From NCBI GenBank assembly GCA_026874595.1, contig CM049317.1, positions 39,952,401-40,016,400 of the forward strand: 64,000 bases of DNA. Direction: 5' to 3'. The position numbers were made by a program, and so were the translations under genes. Under the pieces are notes generated by a model. It was not told where the DNA came from, made no database searches, and was given only the letters and a program-made list of their open reading frames with translations. The stretch is from Sipunculus nudus (Eukaryota > Annelida > Sipuncula > Golfingiida > Sipunculidae). Numbering within the stretch: position 1 is the first letter of the stretch; every line of letters starts with the position of its first letter. Positions 10,676-22,858 of the stretch are shown in pieces.

Positions 10676-12775
10676 TAGGGGATTCTTAATATTCCTCATG
10701 AATAATTAATCAGCTAGCGAAAGCGAGGCTAACTGGGAATAACAGGGAGCACGTGCTCACTCACCATGGCTATGTACAGCAACACAGACCTGTCAGTTGT
10801 TCCATTTATCCACTTCAAATTTGTGGATGCTTACAAACAAATTTTGTTAAAAGCATCTGGAAAGAAGTATAAATCCAAAGGAATCTGCTGCTATGAGCAC
10901 AATGTGAACCCAACTTGTAAGGGAGGTACTTTCCAGTGACTCTTAACATAATAAAGTTAAAGACCCTTGGGCTCACAATCTACTTGGCTCTACAGTCTAG
11001 GCTAGCTATGAATCAAACCACAGGATGCCATTAATTGCCCGAGGTCAATTAAAATTTCAAGATATACAAGTGTCGGGCACAGGTGCTGACTGATACACAT
11101 TCCAGACGGCACAGAATGAGGTGGTCTGTGCATGGTTCCTCTGATTGTGTACATTAATACTAAGTTTCTTGTTTCATGTACAGTAGGCACCGAGAGACAC
11201 ACACACCAAAACACTTTCGGCAGTACGCTGCTTATACTGCCATTATGAAGTCATTAACTTAATAAAGACTTATAAAGCATAAATGAAACATGTCTGTGTG
11301 ATTGTTAAAAGTGTCCTGATATGAAATTATGAAATGTTTTCTATTCACAAGCCTATTAAAAATATAGATGTAGGTATGCTGTATCTGGCACCAATAGAAA
11401 ATACACTGTATTTTTAGGGGCATAACCAACACATAGCTGTCAAGTGAAACACTATGTCACAGGTCATTTAAAAAAAATATATCGCTCCTCATTAGATAGT
11501 GATATGGTGAGTTCCTGGGCATGGCAAGGATTATATTAGTGCATGGGCAGAAACAGAATTTTATAAATGACACCTTTTTCCCGCAAGACTTTACATAATT
11601 TGAGAAAAATATATATAAAAATATGTAAGGTATGAATTATGGAATAATATATATTCATTTTAATTAATGCTCAACACTTCAACAGCTCCACACCTTTTAA
11701 CTCAGGTGAGTTCCTTCAAAAATTCTTTATAAATCGAATATGAAAAGTAATGTGTCATATACTAAAACTTCATATTTGTTATGAATAAAGAGTTAAAATA
11801 TACTGACGGCGTGTCCTACAGCTGTGTGACATAAACTGCATTGACAAACAATGGAAACGGTGACACAAGAATTGCATGAGTTAAATATTCTTTAAATTGC
11901 AGTGGGTCTAGGCTGGTCATGTGGGGATATATCTATAATTGTTTCGCAATCATGTAATTTAAGGGCCTTAAAGATATCCACAGATGCCATCTTAGAGGGC
12001 CTCAAGTAAAAATGAGATAAAATGATGACATTAAGTTTTGGTAATATAAAATGTAAGCCCCTTCAACCAATTGAGAGACATACCAATGTATCTATTATCT
12101 ATAAACCAGTGAGGGGATCAATGCTTGGCTGGTAAAAACTATATGCAGATCTTTGCTAAATGTCACCATCAAGTTAAATATGTTGGTAGTCTTCTATCAT
12201 TATTTATTTATGTTATATATTTATTTTAATAAAGTACAATTAATTGCATGTGTATGGACACAGATTTTGTGAAACAGCACAGTATTTTAAAATATCTTGA
12301 CATGTACATAATAAAGGTAAGGCAAAACCAAATGAGGGCATGGACCATGTAAAAATGATATTTTAATATGTGCCTTTATAAATTGATACAGATCATTAAA
12401 AATCATTGTTCTAAAAGGGTTGTTCATTTACTTAATTCTATGAACAAATATAACAAACAGCAGACCAAACCAGGAACATATGAACACACAATCACAAAGA
12501 GTCCCTCATCCAGATGTATGAATTAATTAGTAATTTCCACTGTTTCTTTCTACCTGGATCACTTATGAAAACTAATGAAAAATCAAATCTGATGTCCAAT
12601 TAGTAAATGAGTAGCATGAAGGAACAGAATAGGCTGTGACACGACCTGCCTTGCTGAGCTTAACTGTATCAGCACGTGTTACTGCTGTGACAAGTGAGCA
12701 CGTGTCTTTGTTATTCCCCATTGGCCTCGCTTTGGCCTCTGGTATGTGTGGCATGCATAGAATTTAAGAGTCCCC
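10676..12775. mobile_element. Non-autonomous TIR DNA transposon inserted in R2
   Basis: The ends are about 85-bp imperfect inverted repeats. The left begins GGGGATTCTTAA and contains AAAGCGAGGC and GGGAATAACA then CACGTGCTCACT; the right end, reverse-complemented, begins GGGGACTCTTAA and has the same blocks. Comparison with the uninterrupted R2 site (ccactattggc) gives either a TA target duplication or an element beginning TAGGGGA. The interior is AT-rich with no transposase recognised, so it is probably non-autonomous. The superfamily is uncertain; Tc1/mariner-like use of TA is one option. Confidence 0.8.
10766..10939 (+). other. Small open frame (57 aa) inside the TIR transposon, unknown
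   Basis: An ATG-initiated frame, MAMYSNTDLSVVPFIHFKFV and onward, lies just inside the left TIR and ends TCKGGTFQ. It has two adjacent Cys and no recognised domain. It contains GTAAGG, which could act as a splice donor, so it might be a captured exon or the first exon of a decayed element gene. There is no second copy in the window to compare. Confidence 0.25.
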
Positions 12776-13799
12776 TATTGGCAAGTGAGCTATATATTCA
12801 AGATGGAAGACCTAGGATGAAAGTTTGGCTTAAAATGCATCCACAGTATCTTTTAAAATGCCAGTCCAGTGACCTTGACCTTTGACCTCATGACCCTAGA
12901 ACCTATAGGGTTCTTACTTTAGTGGTGGGCCATACACAAGTCATGTTTGAAATCCATATGGCTATCAACACTGGAGATATCATAAGAGGTGTGTGATTTT
13001 CACCATATATGGCAATATTCAAGGTCAAGGCCACTATCATAGGAAAGGTCATAACCCCAGTTTAAATAAACATCATCCCATAACCCATACCTATGTATAT
13101 GCATAATATAAAAGAAATTTGTCCATTAGTTTTTGACTTATAATGCTCACAGTACTGTAAGGTGGCAATTTTGAGGGTATTAAACGGCACGAAAACAAGT
13201 AAAGAATAATAGGTGGCGCCACCAGTTTCTGGAACATGACAACCCTATCCATGATCTTCCATCAAGTTGATTTTGGGATAAATCCATGCAAGATTTCTTG
13301 AGATAATAAAGAATTTGTGTGATTTTCCTCAAAATTGGACCTATTCAAGGTCAAGGACACTCTCCTAGTGAAGGTCATGACCTCATTTTAAATAGGCGTC
13401 GTCCTCTTACCCATATCTATACATATACCAAGTTTGGTAAAGTTCCGTGAAATATTTTTCGGGTTATCGCGCCAACAAGATTTATATGCGGCGGCGGCGG
13501 GGGGACCAGTATGAAAACATAGTATTCCCTGACTTTGTCTGGGGATACAATAAATACTCATATAATAATATTCCGATTATATATATTCTAGCACCAGATT
13601 ATCTCTGTTTAATGTTTAAAGTCTGCACATTAAATACAAGAATTCTGCTGAATATATGAATACTGTATTATTTAGTTTTTATACTGTAACGGTTCACTGA
13701 ACTGTAATAAAACTTGTTTTATATTTCCTTTAAGGATACATGCAGAGGTCAGATATGTCTAGCTATAATTTAAGTGTTTATATATTTTTCTGTTCATCT

Positions 13800-15799
13800 G
13801 TTTGTTGCTTGCCGGAAATCTTCGATTTCGGCAAGCATGTTGCTCAGTTGCGTATGTCTGTTTGTCTGTCTGTTTGTCTGTCTGTTTGTTTGTCTGCACT
13901 CTCCTGGCCACAATTTTGCCACAATCACCTTAAAACTTTCAGAGATGATGGAGAATTAAATTTCTAGGTGCCCTATTGTTTTTGGTTAAAATAGGTCAAA
14001 GGTCAAGGTCAAGGTCGTCAAAAATTCTCAAAACGGTTTTTTCTTCATATCTTTGTGACTATTAGTCGTATCTACTTCAACAATAGCTCATTTTAATCGT
14101 CATTCCAAGGCCTGTCATCTGGTGTGTGGCTGACTCAAATTTGCCGTAACCATGGTTACAAATTTTGGGGGAATAGTCATGATATTCGAATATAAGGGGT
14201 CTTATTTTTCTAACTTTGTCAGTTTTAAAGCTAGTGTGATCTAGTTTTTTGCATCAGGTAGCATTCAACTAGTACTACAAGATTTTATAACAAGTATTGC
14301 AGTATCTCGTGAAATATCTCGTGAATAGAGATATTTCGAGATTTCATTCATCTTGCGTCAAAGGCCACATTATTGCAGGAATCTTTCTGAAACTGACATA
14401 TTATAAGTCCTACACTAGTATCTCGAAATCGTTTTTTCATTTTTTGAATAGGGCCGCTAGGGGGCGCTGGATGCGAACCTCCCGAACATATCATATTTTG
14501 GCCATATCTCCAAAATTATAAGCCTCAATTACATAAACTATAGCTTATTTTCTTCCTCTGAGTTTTCTCCATAACCTAGTGTAGTCATCTGGTCTCAATT
14601 TTGTGACACTTTGTCAGTGTGTCTGTCTGTTTGTCAGTTGTCCTCAAATTCGCCTGCTTGCTCTTGCTTCTCACATATAGCATTCTAAAGGGCACAGTTT
14701 TGAAAGAATCCTTTTGAAACTATTACATCTTAAGTCTTACACTAATATCTCGAAACCAATTTTTCATTTTCCGGATATGGCCGCTAGGGGGCGCTGAACT
14801 CGAACCTCTCCCAACATATCATGCTTTGGCAATATCTCCAAAACTATAAACCTCAGTTACATAAACTGTAGCTTTTTTCTTCCTTTGAGTCTTCTCCATA
14901 ACCTAGAGTAGTCATCTGGACTCAATTTTGAGTCACTTTGTCAGTGTTTTCGTCTGTTTGTCAGTTGTCCTCAAATACGCCTGCTTGTTGGCTCTTGCGT
15001 CTCACATATAGCATTCTTTAGGCCACAGTTTTGACGGAATCCTTTTGAAACTATTACATCTTATGTCTTACACTAATATCTAGAAATAAGTTTTTCATTT
15101 TCCGGATATGGCCACTAGTGGGCGCTGCACACGACCCTCACACACATACCATTGTATTGGCCATATCTCTACACCCAAAGCCTCAGTTACATAAACTTTG
15201 GCTTATTTTCTTCCTTTGAGTCTTCTCCATAACCTGATTAAGGCATCTGGTTTCAATCTTCTGTCACTTTGTCAGTGTGTCCATCTGTTTGTCCGTTATC
15301 CTCAAAGTCGCCTGCTTGCTGGTTCTTACGCCTTACATATAGCATTCTACAGGCCACAGCTTTGACGGAATCCTTTTGAAACTGGGACATCTCATGGTAT
15401 ACACTAATAACGCATTTGTCGTCTTCGGAATATGTCTGCTAGAGGGCGCTACAGTCGAGCCTCCCTAGTATATCATTAATTCGCCATACCTCCAAAATTA
15501 TAAATCTAAATTACATAAATTATAACTCATTTTCTTCCTTTCAATCTTCTCAATCACCAGGTTATGTCATCTGGTGTCAATCTTGTCTCACAAAGTCAGT
15601 ATGTCTGTCTGTTCGTCTTTTGTTGTCAGCTTTGTCTGCTTGCCTGTTCTTTTGTCTCATACGTCATTCTACGGGCCACATATTCTCAGCAATGTCCCTA
15701 AGAGTCATTCCATTAATAGAAAACCGACAATATGTTCTGTCTGTCCGTCTGTGTTTCACTTCCGATTTCCGGCAAGCGTTCGACCTATGGTCGTCTAGT
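13800..15799 (-). mobile_element. R4 element, complete, minus orientation
   Basis: Read on the minus strand it begins ACTAGA at 15799, then a perfect hairpin CGACC-ATA-GGTCG (15781-15793), then GCTTGCCGGAAATC (15777-15764). At the other end a hairpin with arms GCTTGCCGGAAATC and GATTTCGGCAAGC (13807-13836, loop TTC, one bulge) has the same 14-mer on its opposite arm. The body is a tandem array of about 327-bp units with a CTCF-like box in each, and a TCTG/TTTGTCTG microsatellite at 13850-13895. Confidence 0.8.
14454..15451. promoter_or_regulatory. Four CTCF-like boxes at about 327-bp spacing
   Basis: CCGCTAGGGGGCGCTG occurs at 14454-14469 and 14781-14796, CCACTAGTGGGCGCTG at 15112-15127 and CTGCTAGAGGGCGCTA at 15436-15451. 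The first two fit the bilaterian CTCF core (CCASYAGRKGGCRS style) very well. Spacing is 327, 331 and 324 bp. Binding is inference; the motif match is seen directly. Confidence 0.5.
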
Positions 15800-16250
15800 T
15801 TGTTTATTTATTTACATATTTTCTATTATATTCAATTATATATATATACTGGTAAATGTTAAATATTTTCAGGCAGATAACATGCATAGAACTTATATGC
15901 TCGCACAATTTATTTAAAGAAAATATGTGCATATGTTATTGTCAGCATTTATTTTGATAATTGTCAATTTGTTTGCATTCACTGTCTATTCATTTTTTTT
16001 TTTTCATTAAATGTTTAATTTTGTATTAAGTCAGTACAGATGTTTATGAGAATCTTTAGCAAGATTCAGTTAATTCTGCTTTATTTAGTTCTCTGTGTTT
16101 ATATTAAGTTTGTTCATTTAACAGACTGTATTCAGATCATTTTCATTCAGTTGTTAAATAAGAACTTGAATTATGTCAATCATGTTGGGAACTGTATGCC
16201 CTGTGGCTATTTTTCCTGAATAAAGTTCTGTTCTGTTATCTAGTTTATAG
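15800..16250 (+). mobile_element. Probable LINE 3' UTR end
   Basis: The segment ends TGTATGCCCTGTGGCTATTT then CCTGAATAAAGTTCTGTTCT at about 16195-16240, a terminal pattern I associate with CR1/Jockey-type LINE 3' ends. No coding part remains. It follows directly on the R4 5' terminus. Confidence 0.4.
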
Positions 16251-16289
16251 TACCTGTCAACAGAATGGGATGGAGGGAGGAAGGGAGGC

Positions 16290-16432
16290 AATTGGGATGA
16301 GAGAGAGAGAGAAAAAGAGAGAAAGAAAGATGGAGAGAGAAAGAGAAAAAGCAGGGGGGGGGGGGGAGAGAGAGAGAGAGAGAGAGAGCTAGACTGCCAC
16401 AGAGAGAGACAAAGAGAGAGAGAAAGAGAGGC
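16290..16432. repeat. GA-rich microsatellite with poly-G
   Basis: A purine tract of GAGA repeats with a run of about 13 G at 16356-16369. Apparent Ser/Leu-rich open frames on the minus strand are translation of this tract and not a gene. Confidence 0.9.
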
Positions 16433-17638
16433 TCTCTGGTAATTACTGCCTGACCCAGACACTCGCAGTGGCAGTAGGTCAGACCTGAAGGTGTTATGTA
16501 ACTGCCCAGTACACTGCATTTATACTGACCTGATGTAAACAATGAAGACATGGTACTTGGAAACTTGAATGAAATCTACAGTTTTTGATCAATTGGTTTC
16601 AAATTTCAGATTTTAACAGATGAAATACTAATGTGTACATGCTGTGAAAATTAAATCCACAGCACTAACAGGAAAAAATTGAATATTTATATTTTTTTAA
16701 ATGGTATCAGGAAAAAAGAAAAGTATTCTCAGCTATGAAACTAATACGTGTTAAAATTAATCCGAGGATCAAAACACCCAATATACTATACCAGGAGCAA
16801 ACTGGAGTTAGGAATGTCTAATTTTATGAACTGAAGTAAAGTATCAGCAATATAAATTTTGATTATTTAGCCAGTATCATGTAACAACTGATACAACCAT
16901 GAGTTATAAGTCAAACAAATTAAAATCTTTAATGAGCACTTGTCTGAGTAATATTTTAAATTTTTTACATATTTATTTATTTTTTAAAATTTTGTAATAA
17001 ATATAAACAACTAGTTAAACACCTGAAAAACCTGGAAATTTAGATTAATTTAATATAATCAACTGCATCCTTGTCTATCATTATCTTGCTTCATATAATC
17101 CCTAATAGTAAACAACAATTTATTGAAATTATTTATTTTTCATTTTTATGGTTGAAATGAAAAATACCCAATGATGACTGCATGGTGTCACTTGAAATAC
17201 AATTTTGGCCATCCATGGAAGATCCATAAATGATCAGTAATTGCAAGGTAATTCCCTGTAACTCATTAACTATGAATTCCTTTTCCATTTATTTTTTTAA
17301 GTTCTTATCATAAACCAAGAATTAAAAGAAAAAGTTTATTGTTATGTTTATTGCCTAAACAAATACTAGAGGAGGGGGTTGGACAGTTAGATCCAGCTGA
17401 AGCCACCAAAGAGCTGGCTGGCTGCAGAGTGCCTCGCTTCAAGCATGCATAATTGGCCTGAAAAGTCAATGTGGGGACATAAAGAGGGGCTTCAGTACAG
17501 CCTAGGTGTGATATGGTCTCATAAAAACTTTCATAAAAGCTAGTTTTTGATCAATTCCTTTTATAACTTCAGAATTTACAAGCTATAATTTTTACATGTG
17601 CAAGATATGAAAATTTAATCAACAGTGCTTACAGGGAA
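16433..17638. repeat. AT-rich dispersed modules
   Basis: No gene is seen. The stretch at 16700-16930 is similar to 50760-50950 (GGAGCAAACTGGAGTT, CCAGTATCATGTAACA), and the stretch around 17020-17600 is similar to 53570-54160. These modules recur inside long R1 copies, so the region is probably R1 body. Confidence 0.55.
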
Positions 17639-17920
17639 ACAAGGGACCTATGGGTCACGGCGCTCAGCTGTTATATATGATAAAAAAATATGATTTAGAA
17701 AGAGGCACATGCTGGTTTTGTGTGGTAATAAGTATACGCTGTATTATGAGTTGTTGTTGTTAAGCTTATGTATGATTTTGATAGTACCTTTGGAGACAAA
17801 GAAGAGAATTGATTTCATTTATTTTATTAACAAATGGAGTACTATTGTCACACAGATTTTGACTTGGCCATATAACTTATAAGCAGAACATATAATATAA
17901 GAGTTTAACTATTTATTAAA
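17639..17920 (+). mobile_element. R1 long-type 5' end
   Basis: ACAAGGGACCTATGGGTCAC is followed by GTTATATATGATAAAAAAAT, the same start as copies at 38497, 41286, 51064 and 59973. It is cut by a second R1 copy at 17921. Confidence 0.65.
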
Positions 17921-18281
17921 GAAGTGACCCATGGGTCATGACGCTCAGCTGACAAGCATGACCTGTATTTAAAGCCTGATGGTTTACCATATGGTATCTG
18001 ACCATACTTGGAAGATGGAAGGTTTGGGATGAAAAGTCTGACTTGAAATGCATCCACAACTTTTTTCAAGAAGCTGGTCCTGTGACATTGACCTCTGACC
18101 CTTTGCAAGGAGATCTTTTTAGAACCTCTAAGACTGCACAGGGGTCATGTATCTAGTTCTTACAGTAACAATTTGTGTCCTGCTAACGGCCGGACGGCTG
18201 GCCGGACGGACAGACGGAAGGACGACGGACAAAGACCCATCGCTATAGCACAGCATGACTAAAAGTCAGCTGAGCTAAAAA
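17921..18281 (+). mobile_element. R1 short element, 361 bp, complete
   Basis: This is the smallest copy with both ends: GTGACCCATGGGTCATGACG then GCTCAGCTGA at the 5' side, a CGGACGG stretch at 18190-18230, and GTCAGCTGAGCTAAAAA at 18281. It shows how little sequence lies between the ends of a mobile copy. Confidence 0.75.
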
Positions 18282-18287
18282 TCACTG

Positions 18288-19522
18288 AAACTGCACTGAC
18301 AAAAGGATTTCTAAGGTGGCTAACTGGCAGACATAATGGATTTCTGACAAGTCTGACATTTAATATCACACATCCTCCAATAAGAGACAAAACTTGTAGC
18401 ATATTCTCCAAAGGATGTTACAGTAATGAATGTCCAAAACAATTCAAAAGGCATTTTCAGGCCCTCATATTAGATTTATAGATATGCAAATGTAAAAAGT
18501 GCAAGTCCAATATTTTTTATTATCACTCTGCTTTTCAATGGGATCAGCAGGGTAGGTAAACTGCAAAACCTGAAAGAAAAGAAATGCAGAAAGCATGACT
18601 AAAGGTCTTGTAATAAAAAACAAGCATGACCTGCGACATCATGGGATGAGATTCACAACTTCCAGTCAGATTTTAAAGAACCAATTTGCGAATTTGTTGA
18701 AATTTTCTACGACAACAGAAATATATATCACCTATGTCTGGTTAAAACACAGTGAATTGATGGTCTGAGGATAATGTATGATTGTTTAGGTATCCAGAAC
18801 TATTCCCATATATTACTTGATACCTGTCAGTCTCAAAAGGAACACCAAAAGGGCAAATATAAGATCAAAATATATAGCAAAAAATCAAGGAAATCCATGC
18901 AAGAATTATTGAGAAACAGGTGCTTCTGTATGAATTTTTATTCAATATAAGCCAACTGTACTGCACTTTCATATATGATGATAATATTTATTAAGAAATA
19001 TTTGACCCAATCCTTTACAAGATTACATTAATATACGTCCGACTGCCTTCACTTTAACAGTTCTTGAGATAATATGATCAAAAGGAATTTAAAGATGGTT
19101 GCCTGGTGGCCATTTTGGACTTCTGACAGGTCTGAAATCAGACAACAACCATTCTCTGAATCGGACCAAAAATTGAAGGAAAATTACTGAAACTGCACTG
19201 AAAAAAAGGATTTCTAAGGTGGCTAACTGGCAGACATAATGGATTTCTGACAAGTCTGACATTTGATATCACACAGCCTCCAATAAGAGACCAAACTTTG
19301 GGCAAATTCTCCAAATGATGTTACAGTAATGAATGTCCAAAACAATTCAAAAGGCATGTTCAGGCGCTCATATCAGATTTACAGATATGCAAATGTAAAA
19401 GTGTAGGTCCAATAATTTTTATTATCACTCTGCTTTTCAATGGGGTCAGCAGGGTTGGTAAACTGCAAAACCTGAAAGAAAAGAAATGCAGAAAGCATGA
19501 CTAAGAGTCTTGTAATAAAATA
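18288..19522. repeat. Direct duplication of about 330 bp, 900 bp apart
   Basis: 18288-18622 and 19187-19522 match closely over their whole length (GCTAACTGGCAGACATAATG, CAATTCAAAAGGCAT). The spacer, 18623-19186, has no recognised feature. On the minus strand each copy holds a ctttcag acceptor-like site followed by an open frame. In the right copy this is 30 codons to a stop (19471-19379, VLQFTNPADPIEKQSDNKNY); in the left copy (from 18569) an extra base shifts the frame. Possible duplicated terminal exon, or chance. Confidence 0.6.
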
Positions 19523-20721
19523 AAGCCATCCTAAATCAAGTACACATCCACATATTATAAGAACAAACACTTGCTTTAAATGTGGTGATTTATATAAAAA
19601 TATTCAGATATCTAGGAAACTAAGTTTATTGCTATGATTCCATAAAATAAACTGCAAAATGTTCCCATCATCTTATAAATCAGTAGCTAAACCTTAATAC
19701 TATACTCTCATAGTGTTAATTCCTGGCTGAAGTATTCCAACAACAGTGTTTTGTTATGCAGTAATGAGGTACTTATCACTCAGCCTTATCACTTAATAGC
19801 CTGATACAAAAGGGAGTCATATGTCACCAGTGTCACTCACAATTACAGCCACACGGTGAGATGTACCAGCTGGAGTGCAAGCTTATATATACAAGAAAAA
19901 TAGAGATGGTCTACAAAATAAGTTGACCTGACCTATGCCCTTGGCCTTTTGCCCCATATCAACTGGATTCTTTCTAAATGATGGGTAACTACTAACCAAT
20001 TACATCTGGCCGGGTGTAATTACTTGGCAACCAATGAGTGAATAACTTAGACCTGCAACCTTTAACCTCCTGACCAGCTGACCTCAAAATCAATTAGTTA
20101 TTTCTTCATGCAAAAAGACCCATAAATATGAAGTTTGAATCACATTGAGTGATGCATAGATGTGGCATATGTAAAAGACTGAAGGTTTGGGTTGAACAGT
20201 TTCACTTGAAATATGTTCACAAGCATTTAGAACAATATTGTGACCTTGACCTTTGACCTTTTGAACTCAACATCTATAGGATTCTTCTCCCACTTAGTAG
20301 GTGAGCTATATGTGAAAGATCAAAGAATTGGGATGAAAGGTTTGAAAAGCCCGTGGTTCTGTGACCTTGACCTTTGACCTCAAAATAATTATGGTTCTTC
20401 CCCTGTTGGTAGGTGAGCTGTATGTGAAAGATGGAAGGTTTGGGATGAAAATTTTGGCTAAAAGAATTATTTCTGGGGGGTGCAAACACACCCCACAACT
20501 TTGAGAATATAGGTCGCAGTGACCTAATTTCAGGTTTGCAAGGAGATCTTTTTATAACCTCTAAGACTGCATAGGGTTCATGGCCCTAGCCCCATCAGTT
20601 ATGATTTGTGCCCTGCTAACGGACGGACGGCCGGCCTGCCGGACGGACGGACAGACGGAAGGACGACGGACAAAGACCCATCGCTATTGCCAAGCATTAC
20701 TGAAAGTCAGCTGAGCTAAAA
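19523..20721 (+). mobile_element. R1 3' region with GACCTTGACC repeats
   Basis: 20000-20480 has repeated TGTGACCTTGACCTTTGACC blocks (exact DR1-type sites at 20247 and 20368). An ACGG tract at 20620-20680 precedes GTCAGCTGAGCTAAAAA ending at about 20721. The 5' part, 19523-19900, shows nothing recognisable. Confidence 0.55.
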
Positions 20722-22340
20722 AATTACAAATATTGTCCCAGATATAATTTTTATTAAAAATAATAAGAGAATCGTATGATTTTTAAAATGAAATATAACT
20801 GAAATGATTATTAAAATAATATTAAAGAATATATTCATGAATGGATTCATGAATACATTTGGAAACTATTTGCACTGGTATTCATATACTTTCATTTTTA
20901 CCTGAATTCCCATTCTTTATGCAAGAAATTTTACAATGGAGTACATATTCATATTCGTATTTAAATACAATTGCAAAGTATTCCCACCATGTCTGGTATT
21001 TATTCAGTTTTCACCAAACAATGGTGTTGAGAATCCAGAATGTACAAAATTCACACATTTAAATAATGATCATAAGTACCTGGTTTTATGGCTTTTATTT
21101 ATATTAAAAAAAATAAATGTGATATATTCATTTTGGACTAATTTCACATCAATGTACACACTAGATACAGTAGGAATCTAGATTAATATTATCAACTGCA
21201 TCTTTGTCTACCTTTAATTTCCTTCATATGATCCCTAATGATTAGTAATGAATAATATGATTTACTTTTTTATTATTAAGTTATTTGGAATACGTGACAT
21301 TCTATCCATCGATACAAGATTCTTATATCATCAGTAACTGCATGTTAATTCCCTATTATAATAAACTAACAAATTCCTTTTCTATTTTTCTTTAATTTGT
21401 TATTAAAAACCAATAAAAATTGATTAATTTATTGTTTATTGTTATATTGTTGGTTAAAACTACTAGATGAGTTGGGTTGGACACCTGGATCAACTGTGGC
21501 TGGCCATAAGCTGCCTGGCTGCCCCAGTATATGCCTCGCCTAAAGCGTGCATAATTTGCTGAAAGTTCAACAAAGTCAACATACAGGTGACTCAAGAGTG
21601 GCTGGAGAGAGCCAAGGTCTGACATGGTCTCATAAAAACATTAATAAAAGCTACAATTTTTGGCCAATTTCTTTCAGCATTCTAAACTAAAAAGCTGAAA
21701 TCCTTATGTGTGCATGATATGAAAATTATATAAACAGAGCTCACATGAAACAAAAGTGAAATGGTCAAAGTTGGGCAAAATTTAAGGTACTAATTTTATA
21801 TTTATACTAATAACTTATAAAATTTAAAAAATTCAGTATTAATTTTGGGTATTCAATTGAATCTTGATTAAGTTATATTACTTGAAAAAAAGTCCATAGC
21901 TATAACAAGTTTTGTGTTAAGTGATCAAATATCTTTCCTGATTTTTTACAAAATGCATTGTTCTGGCCCATAACTTTTTAAAATTATATAATACTGACTT
22001 AATATCTGGCATGTACATATATAGAGGAATATTTATGGTAAATATGAAGAAAACCAGATGAGTGGTTTTGATATTAGACAGTCCTGAAGAGTGAAAATAG
22101 ATTTCTAATAAAAAATTGAGGTTTTTCCTTAATATCTCGAAGGAACGAAGTCCGATTGACCCAATTTTCGGCATGGTAGGAGATTTTGGGGACATCTAAC
22201 TGTATGCCGAATTTCAGATTCGTAGGTCCAAACGGTGTCGAAACGTGCCAGTCTTACGAACGGACAGACAGACGGACGGAGAGACGGACAATGGACCAGG
22301 ACTATAGCTCAGATGACTTATAGTCAGCTGAGTTAAAAAA
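20722..22340 (+). mobile_element. Long-type R1 copy without its 5' end
   Basis: It begins abruptly inside the R1 body (ATTACAAATATTGTCCCAGA) directly after the preceding R1 3' end. It continues collinear with 41575-43923 and ends with an ACGG tract (22259-22289), the hairpin and GCTGAGTTAAAAAA at 22340. The clean head-to-tail join suggests tandem generation or recombination within an array. Confidence 0.7.
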
Positions 22341-22858
22341 CTGAAATATAAGTTAAAATATTAGAATTGTTGCAATCATTATATATCCAGGGTGTAGCTC
22401 ATTTTGGGTCATATTATGCATACACATATATTTTATTATTTTTATTTGAAAACACATGTTTAAACAGAATTTAAAAGAAATTGATGCCACAACATGGCAT
22501 CTACAAGATTATTTCTTGAATCACTATTTTGCACATTGGAGTTTTCAGTACATGCTTAATTTTATTCACTGAAATAAAATAAAAGATTCAGTAAATTAGA
22601 TGAAATAAAACATCTTTTCAAATAAAGTATACACACTGTTGGTTGAATGAGGGACAAACAAGATCATTGTGCTAATTACTATCTCAGCTTTAATTTATTA
22701 CTGGAATTAATAGTCAATTCCACACGTGGTGAAGTTTTTACTCTTCTGAAATAAGGAATTACTTATCCGATGAACATCCACACTTTCATAGCAATACACC
22801 ACTTTGTGGACACAATTAAATGTGTACTTTAATCATTGTAACCCTGGTGGTACAATAA
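22341..22858. repeat. AT-rich dispersed module
   Basis: No gene. Closely similar to 52090-52630 throughout (CCTGGTGGTACAATA at the right end of both). Confidence 0.65.

Larger units (their letters stand above)
9420..13551 (+). mobile_element. R2 element copy 1, split by a 2.1 kb transposon
   Basis: It starts ACTAGACATTTC with a 5' hairpin (degenerate here: TGGCACC-GCA-GGTGCTA) and GTATCCCCAGAC. It ends in a GACTTTGTCTGGGGATAC hairpin arm at about 13548. The body holds about 288-bp tandem units, each with a TGTGACCTTGACCTTTGACC block, and a GGTGGCGCCACC box at 13212. Bases 10676-12775 are a foreign insertion: copy 2 (24293-26845) is continuous at the matching point (26067). Confidence 0.8.

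Noticed and set aside
9420..13551. R2 as a classical TIR transposon, because GTATCCCCAGAC is inverted at its ends
   Set aside because: The inverted tract is subterminal at the 5' end (behind a separate hairpin) and is one arm of a hairpin at the 3' end; the outermost bases are not inverted. Hairpin-ended architecture fits better.
16154..16551. Ser/Leu-rich open frames on the minus strand
   Set aside because: Translation of a GA microsatellite; no start context, splice sites or domain.
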